A stretch of DNA of 38,991 nt, taken from assembly GCA_035265665.1 (NCBI GenBank), contig DATFOK010000059.1, positions 1 through 38,991 of the forward strand, given 5' to 3'. Below, piece by piece: positions 1 to 7,434 of this stretch. The translations under genes were made by a program, and so were the position numbers. The notes under the pieces were generated by a model that worked only from the letters and a program-made list of their open reading frames with translations, was not told where the DNA came from and did no database searches. The number at the start of each line of letters is the position of its first letter. Within the stretch, counting starts at the first letter, position 1. This stretch comes from DASUPK01 sp035265665 (GTDB taxonomy: Bacteria; Actinomycetota; Thermoleophilia; Solirubrobacterales; 70-9).

Positions 1-1
1 C

Positions 2-82
2 TTCGCGCGGTGTGGGCTGGAGCTGGCGGAGAGTGGGCAGGCGGGCGAGGGCACGTACGCGATCCTCCGCGCTTGCGCCTAG
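2..82 (+). CDS. C-terminal end of an unidentified protein (partial)
   Basis: An open frame enters from the left edge and stops at TAG 80-82. It reads about 26 residues ending in LRACA. Of its 26 codons, 23 end in G or C, which matches the codon habit of the real genes here, whereas the other two plus-strand frames show much weaker third-position bias. I therefore read it as the tail of an upstream plus-strand gene. Too little is visible to name a family. It ends 22 bases before the lipid kinase start and could belong to the same transcription unit. Confidence 0.4.
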   Translation, partial: FARCGLELAESGQAGEGTYAILRACA

Positions 83-90
83 GCGCCGTC

Positions 91-96
91 TAGGGT
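91..96 (+). promoter_or_regulatory. -10 box before the lipid kinase gene (TAGGGT)
   Basis: TAGGGT lies 8 bases before the GTG at 105, with no Shine-Dalgarno between. That spacing would start the transcript at or very near the start codon, giving a leaderless mRNA. The same arrangement recurs at many genes in this window. Confidence 0.45.
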
Positions 97-104
97 CTGC
101 CACC

Positions 105-1001
105 GTGGCAACGGACGCCCCGTACGTCCTGATCGTCAACCCCTCTTCCGGCGGCGGCCGCGGCGCCCGGCTGCGCGGACCGGTCGAGCGCGAGCTCGAC
201 TACCGCCATCTCGCCTTCCGCACCGTCCTCGCCACCAGGCTCGAGCACGGGATCGAGGAGGCGCTGGCGGCGGCCGAAGCGAACGAGCTCCCGGTAGTGC
301 TCGGCGGCGACGGGCTGATCGGGCAGGTGGGCGGCGCCCTCGCCCGCACCCAGACGCCGCTGGGGATCGTCCCGGGCGGCCGCGGCAACGACCTCGCGCG
401 AGTGCTCGGGATCCCGACCGATCCGGCGGGGGCCGTCGCGGTGCTGGCCAAGGGCAATCGCCGCCGGATCGACGTCGGCGAGGTCAACGGACGGCGCTTC
501 CTGGGCATCGCCTCGACCGGCTTCGACTCCGAGGCGAACGGCCGCGCCAATCGCGCCCGGCTGGTGCGCGGGAACCTCGTCTACGCCTACGCCGCGCTGC
601 GCACCCTGGTCAGCTGGCGCCCGGCGAGCTTCACCGTTGTCCTCGACGACGAGCAGCGGATCCATCACAGCGGCTACTCGGTCGCCGTTGCCAACAGCAA
701 GGCCTACGGGGGCGGGATGTTCCTCGCCCCCGACGCGGAGCTCGACGACGGACTCTTCGACATCGTCCTCACCGGCCGCGTAGGCAAGCTCCGCTTCCTG
801 GCTAACCTGCCGAAGGTGTTCCGGGGCACGCACGTCCACGAGGACGAAGTGAGCGTGCGGCGCGCCTCCAGGGTGGAGGTCCGCGCCAGTCGCCCCTTCG
901 AGGTCTACGCGGACGGCGAGCCCCTGACCGAGCTGCCGGCGAAGCTACGGCTGCTCAGGGGCGCTCTCGAGGTGATCGCCCCTCCGCCCACCGCGGCGTG
1001 A
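105..1001 (+). CDS. Diacylglycerol kinase-family lipid kinase
   Basis: About 298 residues, typical of DagK/YegS-type lipid kinases that phosphorylate diacylglycerol or a related lipid at the inner membrane face. The N-terminal nucleotide-binding domain shows VNPSSGGGRG (residues 11-20), GGDG (67-70) and PGGRGNDLAR (90-99). The C-terminal half is the usual beta-sandwich, ending near VYADGEPL. The residue after GGDG is Leu instead of the common Thr. I chose GTG 105 because homology begins there and a TAGGGT box sits just upstream; an in-frame GTG at 12 would add an unrelated basic stretch. The stop overlaps the murT start (GTGA, 998-1001), so the gene heads a translationally coupled cell-wall operon. 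Its true substrate is open: diacylglycerol is the default, and a lipid-carrier role is only suggested by the neighbours. Confidence 0.85.
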   Translation: MATDAPYVLIVNPSSGGGRGARLRGPVERELDYRHLAFRTVLATRLEHGIEEALAAAEANELPVVLGGDGLIGQVGGALARTQTPLGIVPGGRGNDLARVLGIPTDPAGAVAVLAKGNRRRIDVGEVNGRRFLGIASTGFDSEANGRANRARLVRGNLVYAYAALRTLVSWRPASFTVVLDDEQRIHHSGYSVAVANSKAYGGGMFLAPDAELDDGLFDIVLTGRVGKLRFLANLPKVFRGTHVHEDEVSVRRASRVEVRASRPFEVYADGEPLTELPAKLRLLRGALEVIAPPPTAA

Positions 1002-2416
1002 CCGCGGCTCCGGCGTCACCGTCAGCGCCCGGCCAGCGCGCTAGTCGCCTATTCGCCCCGAAGCGAGCGCTTGCGCGAGCGATCGGCGCTCTCAGCCGTC
1101 GCAGCGGCCGCGGTGGAGGCACCACCCTGCCGGGAAGGGCGCTGCTGCGACTGGCCCCGGATGCAATCCCGCGGCTGGCTGCCGGCCTCGATCGGGGCTC
1201 GATCGTGGTCAGCGCGACCAACGGCAAGACCACGACCGCGGGGATGATCGCGGCGATCATGCAGGCGGCCGGCCACCAGCCCATCCACAACCGGGCCGGC
1301 TCGAACATGAGCTGGGGCGTCGCAACCGCCTTGCTCGAGCAGGAAGGCGACGAGGGCCTGTTCGAGCTCGACGAGGCGTGGCTGCCGCCGGTGGCGCCAC
1401 AGCTTCGGCCCCGGCTGCTGGTGCTGGGAAACCTGTTTCGCGATCAGCTCGATCGCTACGGCGAGCTGGAGCGGCTCGCGGATCGGTGGCAGGAGCTCGT
1501 CGCTTCGCTCCAGGGCCGCTGCGAGTTCGCGCTCTGCGCCGACGATCCCCTGATCGCGGATCTCGGCCGCGACCGCGAGCTGCGCCGCCGGCCGGGCGTC
1601 ATCTACTTCGGCATCGAGGACACCAGCCAGGCGCTGCCCGAGCTCCAGCACGCTCACGACGCCAAGCACTGCCGCCGCTGCGGCGCTCCGTACGTCTACG
1701 ACCGGGCCTTCGTCGGCCATCTCGGCCACTACACCTGCCCGAACTGCGACGCCGACCGGCCGAGGCCGGATGTCGCGGCGACGAAGATCGACCTCCACGG
1801 CATCTCGGGCTCGCGAGTTCACATAACAACCCCCCAGGGTGAGCTCGACCTCGATCTTCCCCTCCCCGGCCTCTACAACGTCTACAACGCGCTCGCTGCG
1901 GTCACGGCCGGGCTGCGGTCGGGGATCTCACTCGAGCACATCCGCCAGGGCCTGCAGTCGATGCGGGCCGTCTTCGGACGCGTCGAGACGATCGAGGTCG
2001 CCGACAAGCCCGTCTCCATCCTGCTGATCAAGAACCCGGCCGGTGCCAATGAGGTTCTGCGCACCCTGCGGCTCGAGTCGACGAACGGCGGCATCGACCT
2101 CTGGCTCGCCCTCAACGACCGCATCGCCGACGGCCGCGACGTCTCCTGGATCTGGGACGCCGACTTCGAGCTGCTCGCCGACAGGGTGCGGCGCGTCGTC
2201 TGTGCGGGGACGCGCGCGCCGGAGATGGCCCTGCGGCTCAAGTACGCGGGCTGGCCGCAGGACTCGATCGAGGTGATCGCGCCGATCGAGCGGTCGCTCG
2301 ACGAGGCTGTCTCGGGCACCCCCGAACGCCTCTTCGCGCTTCCCACCTACACCGCCCTGCTTGAGCTGCGAACGCTCCTGGCGCACCGCGGACTCGCCGC
2401 GGACTACTGGAGATGA
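998..2416 (+). CDS. murT: MurT, lipid II isoglutaminyl synthase ligase subunit
   Basis: 472 residues, a Mur-ligase homologue. With GatD it amidates the alpha-carboxylate of D-glutamate in lipid II, using ATP to activate the acceptor. The Mur-ligase ATP-binding loop is at residues 72-81 (SATNGKTTT). A four-cysteine zinc ribbon typical of MurT is inserted in the central domain (Cys225, Cys228, Cys247, Cys250). The C-terminal DUF1727 domain carries DVSWIWDADFE (381-391), including the aspartate linked to catalysis in MurT proteins. The GTG start at 998 overlaps the previous stop by four bases, and the stop overlaps the next gene's ATG (ATGA, 2413-2416). The N-terminal 40 residues are Ala/Arg-rich and probably flexible. 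The assignment is firm; the unusual feature is that gatD is not the immediate neighbour. Confidence 0.95.
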   Translation: MTAAPASPSAPGQRASRLFAPKRALARAIGALSRRSGRGGGTTLPGRALLRLAPDAIPRLAAGLDRGSIVVSATNGKTTTAGMIAAIMQAAGHQPIHNRAGSNMSWGVATALLEQEGDEGLFELDEAWLPPVAPQLRPRLLVLGNLFRDQLDRYGELERLADRWQELVASLQGRCEFALCADDPLIADLGRDRELRRRPGVIYFGIEDTSQALPELQHAHDAKHCRRCGAPYVYDRAFVGHLGHYTCPNCDADRPRPDVAATKIDLHGISGSRVHITTPQGELDLDLPLPGLYNVYNALAAVTAGLRSGISLEHIRQGLQSMRAVFGRVETIEVADKPVSILLIKNPAGANEVLRTLRLESTNGGIDLWLALNDRIADGRDVSWIWDADFELLADRVRRVVCAGTRAPEMALRLKYAGWPQDSIEVIAPIERSLDEAVSGTPERLFALPTYTALLELRTLLAHRGLAADYWR

Positions 2417-3183
2417 GCTCCGCCCGCGAGACCGGAGCGCCCCCGCGCGACGAGGCGGCGATCTGGCAGGAGGTCGAATTCGGCTCCTACGACGCCGACA
2501 TCCCGCTCTGGCGCGAGCTTGCCGAGGCGACGGAGGGCCCGGTGCTGGAGCTCGGCTCCGGGGCCGGACGCGTGAGCCTGCAGCTCGCCGAGGCCGGCGA
2601 GGAGGTGATCGCCGTCGAGCGCGATCCCGACCTCGCGGCGCAGCTCGAGGCCTCGGCCGCGGAGCGCGGACTGAAGGTTTCGACCCTCACCGCGGATCTG
2701 GGTACGGCCTCCGACCTTCGCCTGCCCGCGAAGCCGGCCCTCGCGATCGGGCCGCTGCACCTGGTCCAGGAGCTCGACGGCACGGCACGGCCCGCACTAC
2801 TGCGTCGCCTGAGCCAGTTGATGGCCCCGGGAGCGATCATCGCGCTCACTGTGGTGGATGAGACGACCCTGCTCAGCGCCGGCGCCGCTTCGACCCAGAT
2901 CCTGCCCGACATGCGGGAGATCGACGGCTGGGTCTACTCGAGCGAACCGCTCTGGGTCCAGGTGGGCGAGGACGTGCTCACCGTTCGTCGCGTTCGCGAG
3001 CGGGTCTCGCCGGAGGGGCGAATGGAGCGGACCGTCAATGACGACATCCTCCACCGGGTGAGCCCGGACCGCCTCGAGCTCGAGGCGGAGGAGGCAGGGC
3101 TGCGCCGTGCCGGCAGGCGTCAGATCAGCTCCGGACCGAGCGAGGCGGACTCGACCGTCGTCCTCCTCGAGGTCCCCCGATGA
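2413..3183 (+). CDS. Class I SAM-dependent methyltransferase between murT and gatD
   Basis: 256 residues with a Rossmann-type SAM-binding fold. Motif I is VLELGSGAGR (44-53), followed by the acidic ribose-binding end of strand beta-2 (VIAVERD, 65-71). There is no signal peptide or membrane segment, so it is cytoplasmic. The N-terminal FGSYDADIPLW stretch resembles small-molecule methyltransferases. It overlaps murT and gatD by four bases on each side (ATGA at 2413 and at 3180), so all three proteins should be made together. The substrate is unknown. Context makes a peptidoglycan precursor, a lipid carrier or the MurT/GatD complex itself reasonable guesses, but nothing in the sequence proves it. 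The family call is solid; the role is inference. Confidence 0.8.
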   Translation: MSSARETGAPPRDEAAIWQEVEFGSYDADIPLWRELAEATEGPVLELGSGAGRVSLQLAEAGEEVIAVERDPDLAAQLEASAAERGLKVSTLTADLGTASDLRLPAKPALAIGPLHLVQELDGTARPALLRRLSQLMAPGAIIALTVVDETTLLSAGAASTQILPDMREIDGWVYSSEPLWVQVGEDVLTVRRVRERVSPEGRMERTVNDDILHRVSPDRLELEAEEAGLRRAGRRQISSGPSEADSTVVLLEVPR

Positions 3184-3926
3184 GTGCCTCGGGCCTTCGC
3201 CTGCTCGCCCTCTACCCGGAGCAGATGAACATCTACGCCGACCGGGGCAACATCCTCTTCCTCCAGCGCCGCTGCGAGTGGCGCGGCATCCCCTTCCAGT
3301 ACGCCGCCGCCGGCCCCGGCGAGGGATTCGACCCGGCCGAGCACGACCTGATCTACATCGGGGGTGGCCAGGACCGGGACCAGGTCCTGGTCGCCGAGGA
3401 CATGCTGCGCACCAAGCGCGACGCAGTCGCCGCCGCCGTCGACGACGGCGCCGCCGTCCTCGCCGTGTGCGGCGGCTACCAGCTGCTCGGTCACCGCTAC
3501 CAGCTGGGAGATCGCTCGATCACCGGCCTCGGCATCGCCGATCTCGAGACCGTGCGGGAAGCCGGGCCGCGCCTGATCGGCAACGTCTCGATCGAGGTCG
3601 ACCTTGGAGGGGGTCCGCAGGTGCTCGCGGGTTTCGAGAACCACGGCGGCCGTACCCGTCTCGGCCCGGAGGCCAAGCCGCTCGGCCGTGTCCTGCACGG
3701 CCATGGGAACAACGGACGGGACGGCTACGAGGGCGTCAAGCGGCGCCAGCTGATCGGCACCTATCTGCACGGACCCCTGCTGCCCAAGAACGCCTGGCTC
3801 GCCGACCGCCTGATCGCGCTGGCGATCGGTCGCCGGACCGGCTCCGAGCCCGAACTGGTGCCGCTCCCCGACGAGCTGGAGGCCGCCTCGCACGCCTCAG
3901 CCATCCGGGCGGCCTCGAAAGGCTAG
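3180..3926 (+). CDS. gatD: GatD, glutamine amidotransferase subunit of lipid II amidation
   Basis: 248 residues, a class I (triad) glutaminase of the CobB/GatD type. It releases ammonia from glutamine for MurT. The nucleophile elbow is AVCGGYQLLG with Cys97, and the catalytic histidine is His197 in TYLHGPLLP. The GFENHGG stretch (151-157) is also characteristic of the family. The ATG at 3180 overlaps the methyltransferase stop. The C-terminal 30 residues are Glu/Ala-rich and probably non-catalytic. The TAG stop (3924-3926) is also the first half of the TAGGAT box proposed for lemA. CobQ/CobB-like cobyrinate amidases share the fold, but the murT operon settles the identification. Confidence 0.93.
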   Translation: MSASGLRLLALYPEQMNIYADRGNILFLQRRCEWRGIPFQYAAAGPGEGFDPAEHDLIYIGGGQDRDQVLVAEDMLRTKRDAVAAAVDDGAAVLAVCGGYQLLGHRYQLGDRSITGLGIADLETVREAGPRLIGNVSIEVDLGGGPQVLAGFENHGGRTRLGPEAKPLGRVLHGHGNNGRDGYEGVKRRQLIGTYLHGPLLPKNAWLADRLIALAIGRRTGSEPELVPLPDELEAASHASAIRAASKG

Positions 3927-3929
3927 GAT
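3924..3929 (+). promoter_or_regulatory. -10 box for lemA (TAGGAT), overlapping the gatD stop
   Basis: TAGGAT begins on the gatD TAG codon and ends 6 bases before the lemA ATG. There is no ribosome binding site in the 10-base gap, so a leaderless lemA transcript is likely, perhaps besides readthrough from gatD. Confidence 0.45.
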
Positions 3930-3935
3930 CAGCGC

Positions 3936-4517
3936 ATGGTCATCGTGATCATCATCGTCGCGCTGCTGCTCCTGATCGGGCTGATCTACGTCCTGGTCCG
4001 CAACAGCCTGATCAACCTCGAGCAACGCGTCGACGAGTCGTGGAGCGGCATCGACGTGCAGCTGAAGCGCCGGCACGACCTGATTCCGAACCTGGTCGAG
4101 ACGGTCAAGGGCTATGCGACTCACGAGAGGGAGACCTTCGAGAAGGTCACCCAGGCCCGCGCCGCGGCCATGCAGGCCAGCGGCCCGGCGGAGGCCGGCC
4201 AGGCGGAGGGACAGCTGACCGCTGCCCTCGGAGGCCTGCGGGTGGTCGCCGAGCAGTACCCGCAGCTGCGAGCCACGGAGAACTTCCAGCAGCTCCAACG
4301 CCAGCTCTCCGAGCTCGAGGACGAGATCCAGGCCTCGCGCCGGATCTACAACTCGAACGTCCAGGTGTTCAACACGCGGATCCAGCAGTTCCCGGCCTCC
4401 ATCCCCGCGAAGCAGATGGGCTACACCGAGAAGCAGTACTTCGAGATCACCGAGCCCTCCGAGCGCGAGGCCCCGCAGGTCTCCTTCTCACAGGGGCAGC
4501 CCGCCGAGCAGGGCTAG
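3936..4517 (+). CDS. lemA: LemA family membrane protein
   Basis: 193 residues. One N-terminal hydrophobic helix (about residues 1-23, VIVIIIVALLLLIGLIYVLV) anchors the protein, followed by the LemA helical domain with the family signature NLEQRVDESWSGIDVQLKRRHDLIPNL split around residues 27-53. The remainder is predicted long helices, ending in a short Gln/Pro-rich tail after EITEPS. LemA proteins are widespread with no settled biochemical role; they often accompany TPM-domain or M48 peptidase genes, and none is adjacent here. The start ATG lies 9 bases after the gatD stop. The stop is only 6 bases from the stop of the convergent dut gene, leaving no room for separate terminators. Confidence 0.9.
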   Translation: MVIVIIIVALLLLIGLIYVLVRNSLINLEQRVDESWSGIDVQLKRRHDLIPNLVETVKGYATHERETFEKVTQARAAAMQASGPAEAGQAEGQLTAALGGLRVVAEQYPQLRATENFQQLQRQLSELEDEIQASRRIYNSNVQVFNTRIQQFPASIPAKQMGYTEKQYFEITEPSEREAPQVSFSQGQPAEQG

Positions 4518-4523
4518 CGAGCC

Positions 4524-5015
4524 TCAGAAACCGCTCGAGCCGAAGCCGCCCGCGCCCCGGGTCGACTCGTCGAGCGCGTCCGCCTGCAGCGGGGTGGCGT
4601 GGGTGACGGGGACGAGGAGCAGCTGGGCGATCCGATCGCCTGGTGAGATCTGGAATTCCACCGTCCGGTCGGTGTTGAGGAGCAGGACCCGCACCTCACC
4701 GCGATAGCCAGGGTCGATCAGGCCCGGGGAGTTGACCAGGGTGACGCCGTGCTTGATGGCCAGGCCCGAGCGCGGCAGGACGAGCCCCCCGACGCCATCG
4801 GGAATCTGCACGGCGAGCCCGGTTCCCACGCTGACCCGCGCGCCCGGCGCGAGGCGTGCGGACTCGGCGGCATAGAGGTCGAGGCCCGCATCATTGTCAT
4901 GCGCCCGGGTCGGCAGCGTGGCCCGCTGGTTGACCTTCACGAACTTCAGCTCACCTACGCGCTCATGCGACGGCCCACCCTCGGCGACCGCAACCGCCAG
5001 GGCCCCGCCGTTCAC
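4524..5015 (-). CDS. dut: Deoxyuridine triphosphatase (dUTPase)
   Basis: About 163 residues. It hydrolyses dUTP to dUMP and pyrophosphate, keeping uracil out of DNA and feeding thymidylate synthesis; it acts as a trimer. All five motifs are visible in order: HDNDAGLDLYA, PRSGLA, SPGLIDPGYRGEV, GDRIAQLLL and the C-terminal glycine-rich arm STRGAGGFGSSGF. The start is uncertain. GTG 5015 is the nearest standard in-frame start that keeps the whole first beta strand (LKFVKVN), giving a 22-residue leader. GTG 4940, preceded by TAGGTGAG, would cut that strand but has a Shine-Dalgarno-like element. The gene starts 13 bases after the hflX stop, suggesting co-transcription. Confidence 0.9.
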   Translation of the reverse strand: MNGGALAVAVAEGGPSHERVGELKFVKVNQRATLPTRAHDNDAGLDLYAAESARLAPGARVSVGTGLAVQIPDGVGGLVLPRSGLAIKHGVTLVNSPGLIDPGYRGEVRVLLLNTDRTVEFQISPGDRIAQLLLVPVTHATPLQADALDESTRGAGGFGSSGF

Positions 5016-5028
5016 CGGCCGGTCGGTC

Positions 5029-6372
5029 TCAGTCTCCGGCCGCCCGGGCCGGCCCCCGGGATCGGGCTCCGCGGCCGTTGACCTCGAAGTCGGCGAATCG
5101 GTCGGCAAGCGCGGCAGGAAGTCGCGCGCGAACGAGAACCCCGTCCGCGCGATCCTCGCGCTCGAGATCACCAGCGATCTGGTGAAGCTCCGAAAGCCGA
5201 TCACCGGCATCAAAGGGTACGAGCAGCTCCACTCGGATAAGCGCCGCCTTGATCGAGTCGGCGATCCGTGACCTCAGCTCGTTCAGTCCCTCGCCGGTCT
5301 CGGCCGAGACGAGGACTGCATCCGGATGCCGCAGCGATAGCTCGCGAAGCTCCTCTCCGTCGAGCAGGTCGACCTTGTTCATCACCAGCAGGCGGGGCGA
5401 GGAGCCGGCGCCGATCTCCTCGAGCGCCGCATCGGCGGCGTCGATCGAGTCGATGCGCTCCTGCTCGAGCCCGGATCCGTCGACGACGTGCAGGATCAGG
5501 TCGGCGAGCACGGTCTCCTCCAGCGTCGCCTTGAACGCCTCGACCAGCTGGTGCGGCAGCTTGCGGATGAAGCCGACCGTGTCGGTGACGAGATAGCGAC
5601 GGCCCTCGTAGGTAAATGCCCGTGTGGTCGGGTCGAGCGTGTGGAAGAGCCTCTCCCCCACGCCGACTCCCGCGCCGGTGAGGGCGTTGAGCAGCGTCGA
5701 CTTGCCGGCGTTCGTGTAGCCGGCCAGGGCGACCGACGGCAGTGCGGCGCGCTCGCGCTGGGCCCGCATCACCGTACGGTTTCGCTCGACGCCGCTGAGG
5801 CGCCGCCGGAGCGCAGTGATGCGGTCGCGCGCCAGGCGGCGGTCGGTCTCGATCTGGGACTCGCCGGGTCCGCGAGTGCCGATGCCACCGTCCATTCGGC
5901 CCGCGCCGAGGCGCTCGAGGTGGGTCCACAGGCCCCTCATGCGCGCGAGGTTGTACTCCAGCTGGGCCAGTTCGACCTGGAGCTTGCCCTCGGCGGTGTG
6001 GGCATGGTCGGCGAAGATGTCCAGGATCACCGCGGTGCGGTCGATCACCGCGACGCCCAGGGCCTCCTCGAGGTTGCGCTCCTGGCGCGGCACGAGCTCG
6101 TCGTCGCAGGCGACCAGGTTCGCGTCGGCCGCCGCGATCTCGCGGCGGACCTCGGTGAGCTTTCCGCGGCCCAGGTAGCGGTCGGGATCGGGCTCAGCAC
6201 GAGCCTGGGTCAGCTCGCCGGCGGTCGCGACCCCCGCCGTCCGCAGGAGCTCCTTCAGCTCGGCGAGCGGGTCCTCGCGGTGCTCGCCGTCGCGGACGAT
6301 GCCGATCGCGAAGGCGCGCTGGCGGGCGCGAGGATTGACCACGCCCGCGGAGCCGTTGTGGTCTCTCTGCAC
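5029..6372 (-). CDS. hflX: HflX, ribosome-associated GTPase
   Basis: 447 residues, full length. HflX binds the 50S subunit and splits or rescues stalled ribosomes, especially under stress. An N-terminal ATP-binding-like HflX domain comes first, then a coiled region and the glycine-rich GGIGTRGPGESQIETDRR stretch specific to the family. The G domain follows: G1 GYTNAGKST (about 217-225), G3 DTVGFIRKLP, G4 NKVDL and a short C-terminal domain. The GTG start at 6372 is preceded by TACCAT at a 7-base spacing and no Shine-Dalgarno. The C-terminus is Arg/Gly/Ala-rich. dut follows closely downstream. Confidence 0.95.
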   Translation of the reverse strand: MQRDHNGSAGVVNPRARQRAFAIGIVRDGEHREDPLAELKELLRTAGVATAGELTQARAEPDPDRYLGRGKLTEVRREIAAADANLVACDDELVPRQERNLEEALGVAVIDRTAVILDIFADHAHTAEGKLQVELAQLEYNLARMRGLWTHLERLGAGRMDGGIGTRGPGESQIETDRRLARDRITALRRRLSGVERNRTVMRAQRERAALPSVALAGYTNAGKSTLLNALTGAGVGVGERLFHTLDPTTRAFTYEGRRYLVTDTVGFIRKLPHQLVEAFKATLEETVLADLILHVVDGSGLEQERIDSIDAADAALEEIGAGSSPRLLVMNKVDLLDGEELRELSLRHPDAVLVSAETGEGLNELRSRIADSIKAALIRVELLVPFDAGDRLSELHQIAGDLEREDRADGVLVRARLPAALADRFADFEVNGRGARSRGPARAAGD

Positions 6373-6379
6373 TCCTCTG

Positions 6380-6385
6380 ATGGTA
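6380..6385 (-). promoter_or_regulatory. -10 box for hflX (TACCAT)
   Basis: TACCAT on the minus strand ends 7 bases before the GTG start of hflX. It lies in the 32-base gap after the membrane-protein gene, so hflX-dut can be transcribed separately from that gene. Confidence 0.45.
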
Positions 6386-6404
6386 GGGCGAGCCGCCGCG
6401 CGGA

Positions 6405-7280
6405 TCAGGCGGCGGGCTGTACGGCCTGGGTCTCCCTGCTCCGCTGGGGCGCCAGGGGCAGAAGCGCAGCCGCGGCGATCACGGCGACGAATGCCAGGCA
6501 GCGTGCCACGACGTCTAGCGCATCCGAGCCGAGGGGATCACCGAAGACGAGGACCCCGCCGGTGATCGCGGCCAGCGTGGCGCTGGCGGAGAAGGCGACG
6601 ATCACGGCCACCGGCTCTCCCAGCTGCAGCCCGCGCGCGAGGGCGAGGAAGCCGCCGATTCCACCGATGATTGCCATCGCGGTCCACGGGCTGATCACGC
6701 TGAGCGGCGACGAGGGCACGGTCACGGCGAGGGCCTTGAGTGCGACATCGGAGACGCCGATTGAAGTTCCCGCCGCGACTGCGAGCAGGATCCATCCCTG
6801 GCCGACGAGCCGCCGATGAGAGGAGGCGAGCAACAGCACGCCGACCAGAGCGAGCGTCCCACCCTCGAAGGCGAGCATGCTCGAGTTGGCGAATGTGTCC
6901 CCGTTTCCATGCCCGGCGGTCAGCGCGAGAAAGCTGAGGCCCGCCGCGCAAAGACCGAGCCCGACCAGATCGCGCGCCCCGACAGAGATCCCGAACCAGC
7001 GGCGCGCCGGGACCGCCAGGATCGCCAACCCACCGGCGATCACGGCCTGGACGAGGGACAGTGGGGCCATCGAGAGGGCGACCACGTGCAGGATCCAGCC
7101 GAAGGCAGCGAGCAGGAAACCGATCACCCACCAGCGCGAGCGAAACAGCACTGCCGCGCTGCGGAGCGGGCTCCGCATCGCCACGTCGGGCGCCGCGACC
7201 GCGCCGCGGTGCTTGCAGAGCAGTGCTACGCCGGAGAAGGCGGCGCAGCCAAGTGCCAGTATCAGTCCGATTTCGCTCAT
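6405..7280 (-). CDS. DMT-superfamily membrane protein (EamA/NIPA-like)
   Basis: 291 residues, almost entirely hydrophobic segments joined by short loops. I count about nine or ten transmembrane helices, beginning with GLILALGCAAFSGVALLC and ending with VVARCLAFVAVIAAAALLPLA. The arrangement of two similar halves, with APLSLVQAVIAGG in the first and GEPVAVIVAFSASATLAAITGG in the second, fits the drug/metabolite transporter superfamily, including the NIPA-like group. Substrate and direction cannot be deduced. It starts with ATG 7280 after a 154-base gap in which I see no convincing promoter box, and it ends 32 bases before hflX. hflX has its own likely promoter, so the two need not be functionally linked. 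Confidence 0.75.
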   Translation of the reverse strand: MSEIGLILALGCAAFSGVALLCKHRGAVAAPDVAMRSPLRSAAVLFRSRWWVIGFLLAAFGWILHVVALSMAPLSLVQAVIAGGLAILAVPARRWFGISVGARDLVGLGLCAAGLSFLALTAGHGNGDTFANSSMLAFEGGTLALVGVLLLASSHRRLVGQGWILLAVAAGTSIGVSDVALKALAVTVPSSPLSVISPWTAMAIIGGIGGFLALARGLQLGEPVAVIVAFSASATLAAITGGVLVFGDPLGSDALDVVARCLAFVAVIAAAALLPLAPQRSRETQAVQPAA

Positions 7281-7434
7281 TGGATGGTCGTTCGGCCGTC
7301 GAGACTGCGGCCTTTAGCTGAGGGTCCGGTAAAGGACGATTCGCCCCCCGTGCCCAAGCCCGGCCGACCAACCTAGGGATCTCGGGCGCACCCCGCGCCG
7401 GTGAACGGAGGGAAGCTCGCAAAGAGCGCCCTTT

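Noticed and set aside
5488..6819. A 443-codon plus-strand frame opposite hflX and the membrane protein
   Set aside because: It spans two well-supported minus-strand genes and matches no family.
7410..7431. Hairpin GGG-AA-GCTC / GAGC-G-CCC after the aminotransferase gene
   Set aside because: It has only four contiguous pairs in the core, interior mismatches and no U tract, so it is too weak to call. The rest of the 154-base gap shows nothing I can support.
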